A program made the translations under genes and the position numbers. A DNA stretch of 64,000 nt from Agathobacter rectalis ATCC 33656 (lineage in GTDB: Bacteria > Bacillota > Clostridia > Lachnospirales > Lachnospiraceae). Below, one piece after another: positions 7,770-17,402 of this stretch. Location: positions 1,985,501 through 2,049,500 of the forward strand of contig NC_012781.1 in assembly GCF_000020605.1 (NCBI RefSeq). The letters are read 5' to 3'. Positions within the stretch are counted from its first letter, which is position 1; every line of letters begins with the position of its first letter. The notes below the pieces were generated by a model. The model had not been told where the DNA came from. It did not search any database and saw nothing but the letters and a program-made list of their open reading frames with translations.

Positions 7770-7930
7770 CCCTCGTGGTTGCGGTATTTCCGCATTCTGC
7801 AGGTAACTGAAAAAGTGTTACCTTCTCCATGTTTCCTACTTGTTACCTACCGGTTTCCTACTTTCCCATTTTCACCACTTTTTACACCATCTCACACCCA
7901 ATTTCATTTTTCCACTTCCAGGCACCAAAA

Positions 7931-7961
7931 AAGTACCGCAATCGCTGTGATTACGGTACTT
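7931..7961 (-). terminator. Rho-independent terminator of the GGGtGRT operon
   Basis: A 13-bp stem with one mismatch (AAGTACCG...CGGTACTT, loop GCTGT) is followed on the minus strand by a run of six T. It serves leftward transcription of the GGGtGRT pair. The rest of 7770-7997 has no gene; it contains the inverted pair AGGTAAC/GTTACCT and two GTTTCCTAC repeats that could be integrase arm sites. Confidence 0.75.
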
Positions 7962-7997
7962 CCTGGGTTTAACGTCTTTTCAATTTGTAAAGTCTAT

Positions 7998-9008
7998 TTA
8001 GAACTTTCCAGCCTCGGCTGCTTCCTCGATGGAAACGGCAACTGCTACTGTAGCACCAACCATTGGGTTATTACCCATTCCGATAAGTCCCATCATCTCA
8101 ACGTGAGCCGGAACTGATGAAGATCCTGCGAACTGTGCATCTGAATGCATACGTCCCATTGTATCTGTCATACCGTAAGAAGCTGGTCCTGCTGCCATGT
8201 TGTCTGGGTGAAGTGTACGTCCTGTACCACCGCCTGATGCTACTGAGAAGTACTTCTTGCCCTGCTCGATACACTCTTTCTTGTATGTACCTGCTACCGG
8301 ATGCTGGAAACGAGTTGGGTTTGTAGAGTTTCCTGTGATAGAAACACCAACGTTCTCGTGATGCATGATTGCAACACCTTCCTGAACATCATCTGCACCG
8401 TAACACTTAACTGTTGCACGGAGTCCGTCTGAGTATGCATGCTCAGATACGATGTTGAGCTTAGCTGCCTTGTAGTCATACTGTGTCTCTACGAATGTGA
8501 ATCCGTTGATACGTGAGATGATCTGTGCAGCGTCTTTTCCAAGTCCGTTAAGGATAACACGCAGTGGTTTCTGACGAACCTTGTTTGCCTTCTCAGCGAT
8601 TCCGATAGCACCCTCAGCAGCTGCGAATGACTCGTGACCTGCTAAGAAACAGAAGCACTCTGTCTCCTCCTCGAGGAGCATCTTTCCAAGGTTACCATGT
8701 CCTAAACCTACCTTACGGTGATCAGCAACTGATCCAGGGATACAGAATGCCTGAAGTCCCTCTCCGATTGCTGCTGCAGCGTCTGCTGCTCTTCTACATC
8801 CTTTTTTGATTGCGATTGCTGCACCAACTGTGTATGCCCAGCAAGCGTTCTCGAAACAGATTGGCTGGATTTTCTTTACCTGATCGTAAACATCAAGTCC
8901 AGCGTCCTTTGTAATCTTTTCAGCTTCTTCGATTGAGCTGATACCATAGCTGTTAAGTACAGCATTGATCTGGTCTATTCTTCTTTCATATGCTTCAAAT
9001 AATGCCAT
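7998..9008 (-). CDS. GGGtGRT protein
   Basis: 336-residue member of the GGGtGRT family, identified by the signature SGGGTGRTLHPDN near residue 255. The sequence also has conserved blocks such as HRKVGLGHGNLGKMLLEEET and MGRMHSDAQFAGSSSVPAHV. The family is widespread in anaerobic Firmicutes, has no established enzymatic function, and is typically encoded with a NifU-like Fe-S scaffold protein, as here. The RBS is AGGAAAGGAG. The two genes are separated by 18 nt and share a terminator, so they form a two-gene operon. A role in Fe-S metabolism is inferred from context only. Confidence 0.9.
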   Translation of the reverse strand: MALFEAYERRIDQINAVLNSYGISSIEEAEKITKDAGLDVYDQVKKIQPICFENACWAYTVGAAIAIKKGCRRAADAAAAIGEGLQAFCIPGSVADHRKVGLGHGNLGKMLLEEETECFCFLAGHESFAAAEGAIGIAEKANKVRQKPLRVILNGLGKDAAQIISRINGFTFVETQYDYKAAKLNIVSEHAYSDGLRATVKCYGADDVQEGVAIMHHENVGVSITGNSTNPTRFQHPVAGTYKKECIEQGKKYFSVASGGGTGRTLHPDNMAAGPASYGMTDTMGRMHSDAQFAGSSSVPAHVEMMGLIGMGNNPMVGATVAVAVSIEEAAEAGKF

Positions 9009-9026
9009 TGTCGTTCTCCTTTCCTC

Positions 9027-9728
9027 TTATTCCTGTCTTGGATCGATGATCCTAACAGCACCCTGCTCTGGAGTTACACGACCGTATGATCCTGAAGCTT
9101 TCTCCCAAGCTGTGTTAGCGTCATCACCCTTTTTGATAAAATCTGTCATTTTTCCAAGAGAAACGAACTGGTATCCAATTACTTCATCGTTCTTGTCAAG
9201 AGCGATTCCTGTTACATAGCCCTCAGCCATCTCAAGGTAACGAACTCCCTTTGCCTTTGTTGCGTACATTGTACCAACCTGTGAGCGAAGTCCCTTTCCT
9301 AAATCCTCAAGTCCTGCTCCAACAGCAAGTCCATCATCAGAGAATGCAGACTGTGTACGACCGTAAACGATCTGTAAGAATAACTCTCTCATAGCTGTAT
9401 TGATGGCATCACAAACTAAGTCTGTGTTTAATGCCTCAAGAATTGTCTTACCCTGTAAGATTTCTGCTGCCATAGCTGCAGAGTGTGTCATTCCTGAGCA
9501 TCCGATAGTCTCAACTAATGCCTCTTCAATTACTCCATTCTTTACATTGAGTGAGAGCTTGCAGGCACCCTGCTGTGGTGCACACCAGCCTACACCGTGT
9601 GTAAATCCTGAAATGTCCTCAATTTTCTTAGAATGAACCCATTTTCCTTCTTCTGGGATAGGAGCTGGCTCATGTTTTGCGCCCTTAGCTACAGGACACA
9701 TGTTTTCAACTTCCTTAGTGTAAATCAT
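9027..9728 (-). CDS. NifU-like iron-sulfur cluster assembly scaffold protein
   Basis: 233-residue protein with NifU/IscU-like features. The Cys residues in GVGWCAPQQGACKLSL and VETIGCSGMTHSAAMAAEIL are candidate cluster ligands, and LVCDAINTAM carries a further Cys. The length exceeds a minimal IscU (about 130), with a C-terminal extension (about 150-233, YLEMAEGYVTGIALDKNDEV). The start at 9728 follows AAAGGAG by about 8 nt. It is the first gene of the operon with the GGGtGRT protein. It probably builds or delivers a cluster for that partner, but no experiment is known to me. Confidence 0.82.
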   Translation of the reverse strand: MIYTKEVENMCPVAKGAKHEPAPIPEEGKWVHSKKIEDISGFTHGVGWCAPQQGACKLSLNVKNGVIEEALVETIGCSGMTHSAAMAAEILQGKTILEALNTDLVCDAINTAMRELFLQIVYGRTQSAFSDDGLAVGAGLEDLGKGLRSQVGTMYATKAKGVRYLEMAEGYVTGIALDKNDEVIGYQFVSLGKMTDFIKKGDDANTAWEKASGSYGRVTPEQGAVRIIDPRQE

Positions 9729-9850
9729 CTTAAGACTCCTTTCGTTATGGTTTTAACATACCCGATTTATTCTCTCATATTTTTTGTAATAAGTCTAGAG
9801 TATCATCGACAAAAAACAACAAAAATACAATATTTTTTCAAACAACATTA

Positions 9851-10525
9851 CTATTTTTTAAGAACTACGTTGTCCTTGTCCTTGAAAATGTGGTTTGCAG
9901 GGATGACTCCGCGTACTCTTGAAAGCGGATAAATGTTTGAATTTCTTCCTATTACTGTTCCCGGATTGAGCACTGAGTTGCAGCCCACCTCCACATGGTC
10001 ACCGAGCATAGCGCCGAATTTCTTGCGACCGGTTTCAATCTCCTCTTTTGTATCGTAAACATCCTTTACGACTACAAGAGTCTTGTCACTCTTTACATTT
10101 GATGTAATAGAGCCTGCGCCCATATGTGATTTGTAGCCAAGAATTGAATCTCCTACATAGTTGTAGTGTGGCACCTGTACTGAATTGAAGATGATTACAT
10201 TTTTAAGCTCTGTGGAGTTACCTACTACTGAGCCCTTTCCTACGATTGCACTGCCACGGATAAAAGCACACTGTCTGATTTCTGCATCCTCGCAGATGAT
10301 GAGTGGACCGTGCAGATATGCGCTGTCAAATACTGTTGCGCTCTTTGCTACCCAGATATCCTCGCCTCTTTTCTCATAGATTTCAGGGTCAAGTGTTGGT
10401 CCGAGCTCCTTGATGAAATCACTTATTCCGGCAAGTGCCTCCCATGGATAAGTGAACTGTGATAAATACTCCTTTGCGATTGTTTCATCCAGATTATAGA
10501 GGTTTGTTATTTTTGCGTTTTCCAT
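9851..10525 (-). CDS. Left-handed beta-helix (hexapeptide-repeat) protein, GlmU-like
   Basis: 224-residue protein with a parallel beta-helix formed by hexapeptide repeats (IWVAKSATVFDSAYLHGPLI, AFIRGSAIVGKGSVVGN, GDHVEVGCNSVLNPGTVIGR). The repeats are the kind used by UDP-GlcNAc pyrophosphorylase/acyltransferase trimers. No N-terminal nucleotidyltransferase domain is present. The N-terminal 45 residues (LYNLDETIAKEYLSQFTYPW) are helical. Likely a nucleotide-sugar-binding or acyltransferase-like trimer of uncertain substrate. It is common as a stand-alone gene in Lachnospiraceae. Confidence 0.72.
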   Translation of the reverse strand: MENAKITNLYNLDETIAKEYLSQFTYPWEALAGISDFIKELGPTLDPEIYEKRGEDIWVAKSATVFDSAYLHGPLIICEDAEIRQCAFIRGSAIVGKGSVVGNSTELKNVIIFNSVQVPHYNYVGDSILGYKSHMGAGSITSNVKSDKTLVVVKDVYDTKEEIETGRKKFGAMLGDHVEVGCNSVLNPGTVIGRNSNIYPLSRVRGVIPANHIFKDKDNVVLKK

Positions 10526-10600
10526 TTTTCTATGTCCTTTCTTTTAATTATGTGAAAATTATTGACTATTGTTTTAACTGTCATTTTAATATTTAAACTT

Positions 10601-10648
10601 AAATATAAATATTAAACATAAATATAAGTATTAAACATAAATATAAAA
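10601..10648. repeat. AT-rich 19-bp tandem repeat
   Basis: A 19-bp unit, AAATATAAATATTAAACAT, occurs twice with one change and again as a 9-bp partial copy, in the 165-bp gap between the beta-helix gene and topB. The gap is almost pure A/T and holds no gene. Confidence 0.7.
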
Positions 10649-10690
10649 ATTCATATTAATTATAGATTTAATAATTAATTATAGGCAAAG

Positions 10691-13600
10691 CTACTCACCG
10701 AACAGCTCATGCGCCGCCGCAAGTGCCGCCTCCGACACATCATCTGCCTGTACACTATCAGCTGCCATATCAAATCCTGCCAGAAATTCCTCTGGGATTC
10801 CCATCTCATTCAGGGTTGTCTCATCCGGCGCATCATCTGCCGTGCTCTGTACTTCAGCATTGTTATGTGCATCAGTATTGCTCTGTGTATCAGCATTGTT
10901 ATATGCATCAGCATTGCTCTGTGCATCGGCATTGTTATGTGCATCAGCATTGTTATGTACTTCAGCCGTGCTCTGCACTTCTTCCTCGCCGGGGTTATCG
11001 AAATCAAATGATATCTGGTCATTTTCAAACTTAAGACATGTATCGAATACATTTCCCGCCTTGGAGGTGAAGCCTGTGACCTTCTTTTTAGTCTTTCCTG
11101 TGGTAAACAGCTCCGTGAGAATTTCCTCTGAAAGCTCCACCTTTGCCACAGTATGCCAAACATTGAAGCCGCACTCACACTCATATTTCCACTGTGTCTT
11201 TTTGAGAGGTCTGCCACACTTTGGACAGAGTACATTTGTCTCGATTGGCTTAGGCTTTTCGGGGAAATCAAAGGCTATATCTCCGTCTTCTGTGAGCTTT
11301 AGCGGTGCGTCAAACTTCATGCCTGTCTTTGAGACAAATCCTGATATAACTTCTGTCTTTTTCTTTGTCAAAAGTTCCTTAAGGACTGATTCCTTTATTT
11401 TGACGCTTGCGACCTTGCCCACCATAAAGCGGCAGCTCTCAGGATCATCACGCCTGTTGTTCTCGCATACAAAGCCAAATGGCGCCACCTGGATTTTGCC
11501 TCCGCACTTCGGACATACTACATCCTTCACTGTCTTTGGCTCTACATGGTCAAAATCAAACTGGACAGAGAGCTTTTTGTTTTCATCCTCCTTAAGCACC
11601 AGGCACGCATCGAAGCGTTTCCCGCTTTTGGATTTAAAGCCTCGTATGGTCTCGGTCTTTTTATCATTAAGAAGCTGCTTTAAGTTTGCGGCTGTGATTG
11701 TCTTTCCCGCAATCTGTCCCACCGAAAAGCGGCAGCTTCCCGGCTCATCACCCTTGTAGTTCACACAGCCATAGCCAAACGATGTCTTTTTTATCTGACC
11801 ACCACAAAGCGGACAGACGACATCCTTTATGATTTCGTCCTCCACATTGTCAAAGTCAAATGCTACGACGGTGTGCATTTTCTCACTTCCCTCTGTGACC
11901 GGCTCCTTCTTTAAAACGAGGCATGCGTTGAAGCGCTTTCCCGATTTTGATTTAAAGCCCTTTATCGTCTCTGTTCTGCCGTTTGCCATGAGCTCTAAAA
12001 ACTGTACCTGTGACAGCTGCTTGTCTGCTATCCTTCCAACGAAGAAATGGCAGCCATCCTCTGTCTGTCTGTTATAGTTTGCACATCGGTAGCCGTATGG
12101 CGACACATATATATCGCCTCCACAGTCCGGGCATACAATGCCCTCGACCTTTTGCGGCTTTACATTTTCAAAATCAAAGGTGGCTGATACCTTGTTCGTC
12201 TGTTCATCCTTGTTGAGCTTTAAGCATGCATCAAAGCGTTTGCCGCTCTTCGACTTAAAACCACGGATTGTGTCGGTGATTCCTTCTTCAATCAGCTTTT
12301 TGACCTGTTCCTCCGGAATATCAAGTCCTGCCACCTGTCCGATATTAAAATTACATCCTGATTTATCATTTTTGTAATTGGCGCAGCCATAGCCAAACGG
12401 TGTGGTCACTATCTCGCCACCGCAAACAGGGCACTTGACACCTATCTTTCGTCTGGCCGCCGCACCTCTGGCATTTTTGCCTGCAAAGCTGCTGATGCGG
12501 TCTGCAATCTCAGGGCGCAGATTCTGCTCAATCATCTTTTCTGTCTCTTTGCGGATAAAGCTCTCAAGCTTTCCCCTGTATTCCCAGAAATCCACCGTGC
12601 CCCTTGTAATTCCGTCCAGTCCCTTTTCCCAGTTGGCTGTCATCTTTGGATTAAGAAGTGCCGGAACTGTCATGTATACGACCTCAAACACCATCTCGCC
12701 AAGGCTTTCGGGTGTGAGTATCTGTGTCTTTTTGTTAAGATTCAGATATCCTATACGGACAAGCTTCTGGATTATCTCCGCTCTCGTTGCTGAGGTGCCT
12801 ATTCCTGAGCCCTTTATCTGCTCACGAAGCTCCTCGTCCTCGATAAGCTGTCCTGCATTTTCCATGGCAAGCACCATGGAGCCTGATGTATAGCGCTTTG
12901 GCGGAGATGTCTTACCAAACTTGATATTATAGCCTTGGCATGCTATCTCATCACCCGCCTTTAGCTTATCGGCAAGCTCAAGCATCACCTTGGGATTTAC
13001 GACTATCTCATCATTGCTGCCGTTTGCTGTGCTGTTTTCATCTGTACTATCTGCAGTTTCACTGTTTTTACCAAGTATTCGTGCGTTTGATTCCTCAAAC
13101 GACTTCTTTTTCGGCGGATTCGCCACCTGTAAATAGCCCTCGCTCTTTAGTACCTTTGATGATGCAAAAAAACTTTCCTTATCCACATCTACGACAAGCT
13201 TCACATTCTCATACTCTGCCGGTGGATAAAAAATACTAAGGAAACGCCTGACAATCAGCTCAAATACTGCTCTTTGAAGCGATGTAAGCCCCGAAAGCTC
13301 TGTAAGCTGACCTGTCGGAATGATAGCATAGTGGTCTGTTACCTTGCTGTCATCCGTGTACTGCGTATCAGCTATGTTGGTATATAGCCTCTTTTGCATA
13401 ATATGCTCCACAAAGTCTGCTGTCGGTTCAAAACCTTTAAGCCTGCCTATGTTTTTTCCAATCTCCTTTGCCACAGCGCTTGAAAGCACCCTGGCATCTG
13501 TTCTAGGATAGGTTGTGAGCTTTTTTTCATACAGATCCTGAGCCACCTGTAATGTCTCATCAGGGCTGATTTTAAACTTCTTTGAGCACTCTGCCTGCAA

Positions 13601-14512
13601 CTCCGCCAGGTTGAAAAGAAGCGGTGCTCTTTTTTTAGTAATATTCTTAACTATAGATTTAATTTTTGCCTGTTTGCCGTTTAATTCTTCAATTAAAGCG
13701 AGTGCATCTTTTTCCTCTTTGAAGCCGTTTTCCTTGTATAAAAGCGGTGATTCAAAGTACCTTGAGCCTTCTACAGCCTTCCACTCTGCCTCTACACCGG
13801 CATCCGTAAACCTGCCGATTACCCTGTAAAACGGAGTCTCCTTAAAGTTTCTGATTTCACGCTCACGGATTACTACCATTCCAAGCACACAGGTCATCAC
13901 TCGTCCGACCGCGATTGCCGTGTACGAGCGTGTACCCGCTGCATCGTTTAGCAGATTGCCGTATTTGACCGACATGACACGCGAAAAGTTGATGCCCATC
14001 GCATAGTCTTCGATGGTACGCATGATGCCGCTCTTTCCGAGGTTTGCATACGCACTCATCGGCTTTGCCTCTTTTATGCCTCTTAGGATTTCCTCCTCAG
14101 TCTGCGAATCTATCCAGACTCGAAGCTCCTCCATGCCTTCCCTGACACCACCAAAGTTTCTGATATTCTCCTCAATAGTCTGTCCTTCTTTTCCGGCATC
14201 ACCTGCCCAGTAAACTCTGTCAATGTCCTCTCTCTGCAAAAGAGCGTGCACAATATTGTACTGCTTGCGCACGCTGTCTATCACATCATATTTGTATTCC
14301 TTTGGCAGAAACGGCAGATCCTCAAGACGCCATTTCTTGTATTTCATGTCGTAGGACTCAGGGTAGACCAGCCCGACCAGATGTCCCACGCACCATGAAA
14401 TCACATATTCTCCATTTTCTATATAACCGTCATTACGTCCGCTCACCCGCAGCACCTTCGCAAATTCCTGTGCCACAGATGGCTTCTCTGTTATTATCAG
14501 TGATTTTCCCAT
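10691..14512 (-). CDS. topB: DNA topoisomerase III with enlarged zinc-ribbon tail
   Basis: 1273-residue type IA topoisomerase. The TOPRIM domain is at the start (KSLIITEKPSVAQEFAKVL and YWAGDAGKEGQ). The active-site Tyr is in LTTYPRTDARVL near residue 333. GSGIGTSATRAEIIQKL is the conserved downstream block. From about residue 690 to 1170 there are five tandem modules, each a CPxCGG zinc ribbon followed by a GFKSKSGKRFDACL-type segment; module 5 is divergent. Typical TopB proteins are about 700 residues, so the tail nearly doubles it. After the modules comes a low-complexity stretch of Asn/Ala/Asp repeats. The enzyme decatenates and relaxes DNA through single-strand passage. It lies 8 nt after the ATPase gene, probably cotranscribed. 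Confidence 0.93.
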   Translation of the reverse strand: MGKSLIITEKPSVAQEFAKVLRVSGRNDGYIENGEYVISWCVGHLVGLVYPESYDMKYKKWRLEDLPFLPKEYKYDVIDSVRKQYNIVHALLQREDIDRVYWAGDAGKEGQTIEENIRNFGGVREGMEELRVWIDSQTEEEILRGIKEAKPMSAYANLGKSGIMRTIEDYAMGINFSRVMSVKYGNLLNDAAGTRSYTAIAVGRVMTCVLGMVVIREREIRNFKETPFYRVIGRFTDAGVEAEWKAVEGSRYFESPLLYKENGFKEEKDALALIEELNGKQAKIKSIVKNITKKRAPLLFNLAELQAECSKKFKISPDETLQVAQDLYEKKLTTYPRTDARVLSSAVAKEIGKNIGRLKGFEPTADFVEHIMQKRLYTNIADTQYTDDSKVTDHYAIIPTGQLTELSGLTSLQRAVFELIVRRFLSIFYPPAEYENVKLVVDVDKESFFASSKVLKSEGYLQVANPPKKKSFEESNARILGKNSETADSTDENSTANGSNDEIVVNPKVMLELADKLKAGDEIACQGYNIKFGKTSPPKRYTSGSMVLAMENAGQLIEDEELREQIKGSGIGTSATRAEIIQKLVRIGYLNLNKKTQILTPESLGEMVFEVVYMTVPALLNPKMTANWEKGLDGITRGTVDFWEYRGKLESFIRKETEKMIEQNLRPEIADRISSFAGKNARGAAARRKIGVKCPVCGGEIVTTPFGYGCANYKNDKSGCNFNIGQVAGLDIPEEQVKKLIEEGITDTIRGFKSKSGKRFDACLKLNKDEQTNKVSATFDFENVKPQKVEGIVCPDCGGDIYVSPYGYRCANYNRQTEDGCHFFVGRIADKQLSQVQFLELMANGRTETIKGFKSKSGKRFNACLVLKKEPVTEGSEKMHTVVAFDFDNVEDEIIKDVVCPLCGGQIKKTSFGYGCVNYKGDEPGSCRFSVGQIAGKTITAANLKQLLNDKKTETIRGFKSKSGKRFDACLVLKEDENKKLSVQFDFDHVEPKTVKDVVCPKCGGKIQVAPFGFVCENNRRDDPESCRFMVGKVASVKIKESVLKELLTKKKTEVISGFVSKTGMKFDAPLKLTEDGDIAFDFPEKPKPIETNVLCPKCGRPLKKTQWKYECECGFNVWHTVAKVELSEEILTELFTTGKTKKKVTGFTSKAGNVFDTCLKFENDQISFDFDNPGEEEVQSTAEVHNNADAHNNADAQSNADAYNNADTQSNTDAHNNAEVQSTADDAPDETTLNEMGIPEEFLAGFDMAADSVQADDVSEAALAAAHELFGE
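10843..10981. repeat. 18-bp tandem repeat inside the topB 3' end
   Basis: About seven degenerate copies of an 18-bp unit close to CAGCATTGTTATGTGCAT encode alternating NNADAH / SNADAQ-like hexapeptides in the topoisomerase tail. Because the unit is a multiple of three, copy number can vary without frameshift. Confidence 0.8.
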
Positions 14513-14520
14513 AAGCTCCT

Positions 14521-15864
14521 CTATAATTCATTCATGTTGATGAGCTTGAATCTAGGGTCTCTGACTACATAGCTTTGCAGTGCAGGTTCAAAATCCGTTG
14601 CCGAAAACAGATAATAGTCATCAGATGTAAGCCTTGCCTGATCCATAGCCATAGCCATATTCTCGCACATATCCATGGTCATCATTGGCTTGTCCCAGTT
14701 GCAGAAGCCGATGATACTCCTTCTATCCTCGCTCTGAGCCACGATGTCTATGCGGCCTGTCTTTCCAATCCATGTACCCACACGCTTTATGGTAAACGGA
14801 AGCTGTCCCATCTGATTTAATATAAGCAGATACTCTGTGCAGACCTCCCTGAAATATCTCTCAAGATACGCATCAAGCTCTTTTTCTATATATGTATCAT
14901 AAAACTCTTCCGGTGAAAGCAGATACAGATTAGACATATTCGGATAGACAAACTTAAACCAGAAATTAACAAATGTGTCTTTTATCTGATATACTCCCTT
15001 CTTTGCATTTTCCCATCCGCCGGTCTCAAATGAAACTACTTTTTCCACGATATTGAAGGTGGCAAGATTTTTTAAATATACGCTGATTTTGGCACGCGAA
15101 AATCCTGTCGCATGGAAAATATCATTGAGCTTGTTCTCACCTCTTGCGATTGCTGCAAGTATTGTGCTATATGCAGAAAGCTCTCGAAGCTCTGAGGATA
15201 TAACAGCATCCGCCTCACCATACAGTGCTCCCGATGGTGTCAATACGAGCCTGCATATATTTTCCTTAAAGGATTTAGCTGCATCCCACTTATCCAGATA
15301 TGCCGGAACTCCACCGATTGCTCCGTAAATCCTCACGATTTCCGCGACCGGAAGACTTTCAAAATGTCTTACAACCTCAAGGAAATTGAGCGATTCAAGC
15401 TTCATTTCGGCTCCCTTAAACTGCTCTGATGCCTCCTGTGTTGCCCAGACTGTAGATGATGTGGCAAGTATTATAAGTACAGGTCCCGGATACAGCTTGT
15501 GCTTTTTAAGCTTTGCAACTGCTTCCATAAATGATGTATCCCTCTTTGCCACAAACTGTGCCTCATCGATTATCACGACAAGCTTGGAAGGGTCACCTGA
15601 TTTGATTCTCGCGAAGTACTCCTCATATGTCTGTCTGCTCAGGCTCACCTTGTACTGACGGCTTATCTCCTCCCCCATCATCTCAAGCTGATGCTCTGGC
15701 GATGCCTGTCTGCATCTGTAGTAAAAGAATTTCTTTCCGTCACAAAATTCCTTTATGAGCTCCTCCTTTTGACAGCCTCTCCTTCCGTAGAGCACTACGA
15801 GCTGGTTACCCGACTCTTTATAGAGCTGCTCAAGTTTCTCTAAATCTGTGTGTTTTGCTTTCAT
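14521..15864 (-). CDS. AAA-type ATPase with DUF234-like nuclease tail
   Basis: 447-residue protein of the archaeal-type ATPase group. A P-loop variant lies near residue 25 (VVLYGRRGCQKEELIKEF), and Walker B is LVVIIDEAQFVAKRD. A winged-helix region follows (DIFHATGFSRAKISVYLKNL, about 250-275). The C-terminal DUF234-type segment (about 310-447) includes RIDIVAQSEDRRSIIGFCNW, which resembles a PD-(D/E)XK fold with D...x(Q/E). The classical GxxGxGK[ST] loop is altered to GRRGCQKEE, missing the usual Lys-Ser/Thr, so ATP hydrolysis may be impaired. The family role is unclear. It lies immediately upstream of topB. Confidence 0.75.
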   Translation of the reverse strand: MKAKHTDLEKLEQLYKESGNQLVVLYGRRGCQKEELIKEFCDGKKFFYYRCRQASPEHQLEMMGEEISRQYKVSLSRQTYEEYFARIKSGDPSKLVVIIDEAQFVAKRDTSFMEAVAKLKKHKLYPGPVLIILATSSTVWATQEASEQFKGAEMKLESLNFLEVVRHFESLPVAEIVRIYGAIGGVPAYLDKWDAAKSFKENICRLVLTPSGALYGEADAVISSELRELSAYSTILAAIARGENKLNDIFHATGFSRAKISVYLKNLATFNIVEKVVSFETGGWENAKKGVYQIKDTFVNFWFKFVYPNMSNLYLLSPEEFYDTYIEKELDAYLERYFREVCTEYLLILNQMGQLPFTIKRVGTWIGKTGRIDIVAQSEDRRSIIGFCNWDKPMMTMDMCENMAMAMDQARLTSDDYYLFSATDFEPALQSYVVRDPRFKLINMNEL

Positions 15865-15936
15865 AATATTCCTCCAAAATAATCAACTGGAAATATTATA
15901 TCACAATTTAACACATATACAAATAGATTTTAATTA

Positions 15937-17298
15937 TTATTTCCGAGCTCCTATTGTAGCTTTCACTTTATTTCTGACAAACATATAGCAGATAGCCTGC
16001 ATGATGATTGTCGCTATCCATGAACCGGGATATGATATAAACAGGAAAAACAGCGACCTGTGGCTTGGAAACAGACCATATATCCAGATGATTCTGACTC
16101 CGACTGTTCCTATTATAGAAAGTATCATAGGTACAGTTGAGTATCCCATTCCTCTTAGTGCTCCCGGAAAAAGGTCCATGATTCCACACAGGAAATATGG
16201 GATTGTTGTAATCGAAATAATCTCAAGTCCTGATTTAATTACCTCGCTATTACTTGTATATATGCCAAGTATCTGTGTTCCAAATATGTATGAAGCACTT
16301 CCCATCACAAGTGCTACCGCTGTCGTGAGGAACAGACAGTCTATCAGTACCCTGTCCATTCTCTTTTGTTTTCCTACCGCATAGTTCTGGCTCGTGAAGC
16401 TCATGCAGGCCTGTGTGATTGAGTTGACAGATACATACAAAAAGCCAAGTATATTGTTTGCCGCCGTATATCCAGCCATTGCTATTGAGCCAAAGGAATT
16501 GACTGATGACTGAAGCATGGCATTTGAGATATTTATGACTGTGCTCTGTATGCCGGCCGGAATTCCCACCTGAAATATCTGAAGCATATATTCCTTATCA
16601 ATCGCAAGCTTATTAAAGCAGAGCTTATAGCTGGTATCTGCTTTGCTCAAACAATATAATACAAGTACGCTGGAAACAAACTGCGAAACAATCGTACCGA
16701 TTGCAACACCTGCAACATCCAGTTTGCACACTATTACAAAAAACAGATTGAGCAGTGCATTGATACAGCCTGAAATAATCAAAAAGATAAGAGGTCTCTT
16801 TGTATCGCCGACAGCACGCAAAATCGCCGCACCATAGTTATAAAGCATAAAAAACGGCATACCGCAAAAATAAATCCTCATATAAATAGTGGAAAGACCT
16901 ATGACATCATCCGGTGTACCCATGATTTCCAGCGCACCCCTTGCAAAAATAACACCGACCACACCCATCACAATACCACTTATGAGCGCAATCATAATAG
17001 CGGTGTGCACCGTCTTAGACATCTCCTCATCCTTGCCTGCCGCATAAAATCGGGCAGCGAGCACATTCGCACCAAGCGATATACCCATAAACAGATTGAC
17101 AAACACATTGATAAGTGCCGTAGTCGAGCCAACAGCCGCAAGTGATTTGCTGCCACTAAACTGTCCCACGACAATAATATCCACCGCATTGAATGCCAGC
17201 TGTAAAATACCCGAAATCATAAGCGGCAACGCAAATGAAATAAGCTTATCCATTATTGAACCGTTCACCATATCAATTTCATACTTATTATTCTTCAC
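15937..17298 (-). CDS. MATE-family multidrug/cation antiporter
   Basis: 453-residue membrane protein with about 12 hydrophobic segments and two MatE halves. The opening (NGSIMDKLISFALPLMISGILQ) and the FAGSK-like QFSGSKSLAAVG are typical of MATE transporters, which expel drugs or metabolites using Na+ or H+. The start is GTG (KNNKYEIDMV follows) with AGAGG about 10 nt upstream. No regulator is adjacent. Substrate unknown. Confidence 0.88.
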   Translation of the reverse strand: MKNNKYEIDMVNGSIMDKLISFALPLMISGILQLAFNAVDIIVVGQFSGSKSLAAVGSTTALINVFVNLFMGISLGANVLAARFYAAGKDEEMSKTVHTAIMIALISGIVMGVVGVIFARGALEIMGTPDDVIGLSTIYMRIYFCGMPFFMLYNYGAAILRAVGDTKRPLIFLIISGCINALLNLFFVIVCKLDVAGVAIGTIVSQFVSSVLVLYCLSKADTSYKLCFNKLAIDKEYMLQIFQVGIPAGIQSTVINISNAMLQSSVNSFGSIAMAGYTAANNILGFLYVSVNSITQACMSFTSQNYAVGKQKRMDRVLIDCLFLTTAVALVMGSASYIFGTQILGIYTSNSEVIKSGLEIISITTIPYFLCGIMDLFPGALRGMGYSTVPMILSIIGTVGVRIIWIYGLFPSHRSLFFLFISYPGSWIATIIMQAICYMFVRNKVKATIGARK

Positions 17299-17402
17299 TT
17301 ATATCTACCTCTTAAATATATTCTACTCAGATTATCTATTTTACCACGATAAAATATAAATTCAAGCGTAACTATTTAAAACAACTGAGAATAAAAAAGC
17401 CC

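Noticed and set aside
4399-7851. Shared 13-mer CTTGTTACCTACC at 4399-4411 and 7839-7851 as attachment core
   Set aside because: Both copies lie inside or at the edge of the same element, one in the leader of a regulator gene. An attachment pair must flank the element, and the left end is outside the window.
10709-11759. Several plus-strand ORFs opposite the topB end (up to 305 residues)
   Set aside because: They are shadows of the repetitive and GC-skewed topB 3' end, with Ser/Cys/His-rich composition and no start signals.
16001-16384. 127-residue plus-strand ORF inside the MATE gene
   Set aside because: Antisense shadow of a strong membrane-protein gene with no ribosome-binding site.
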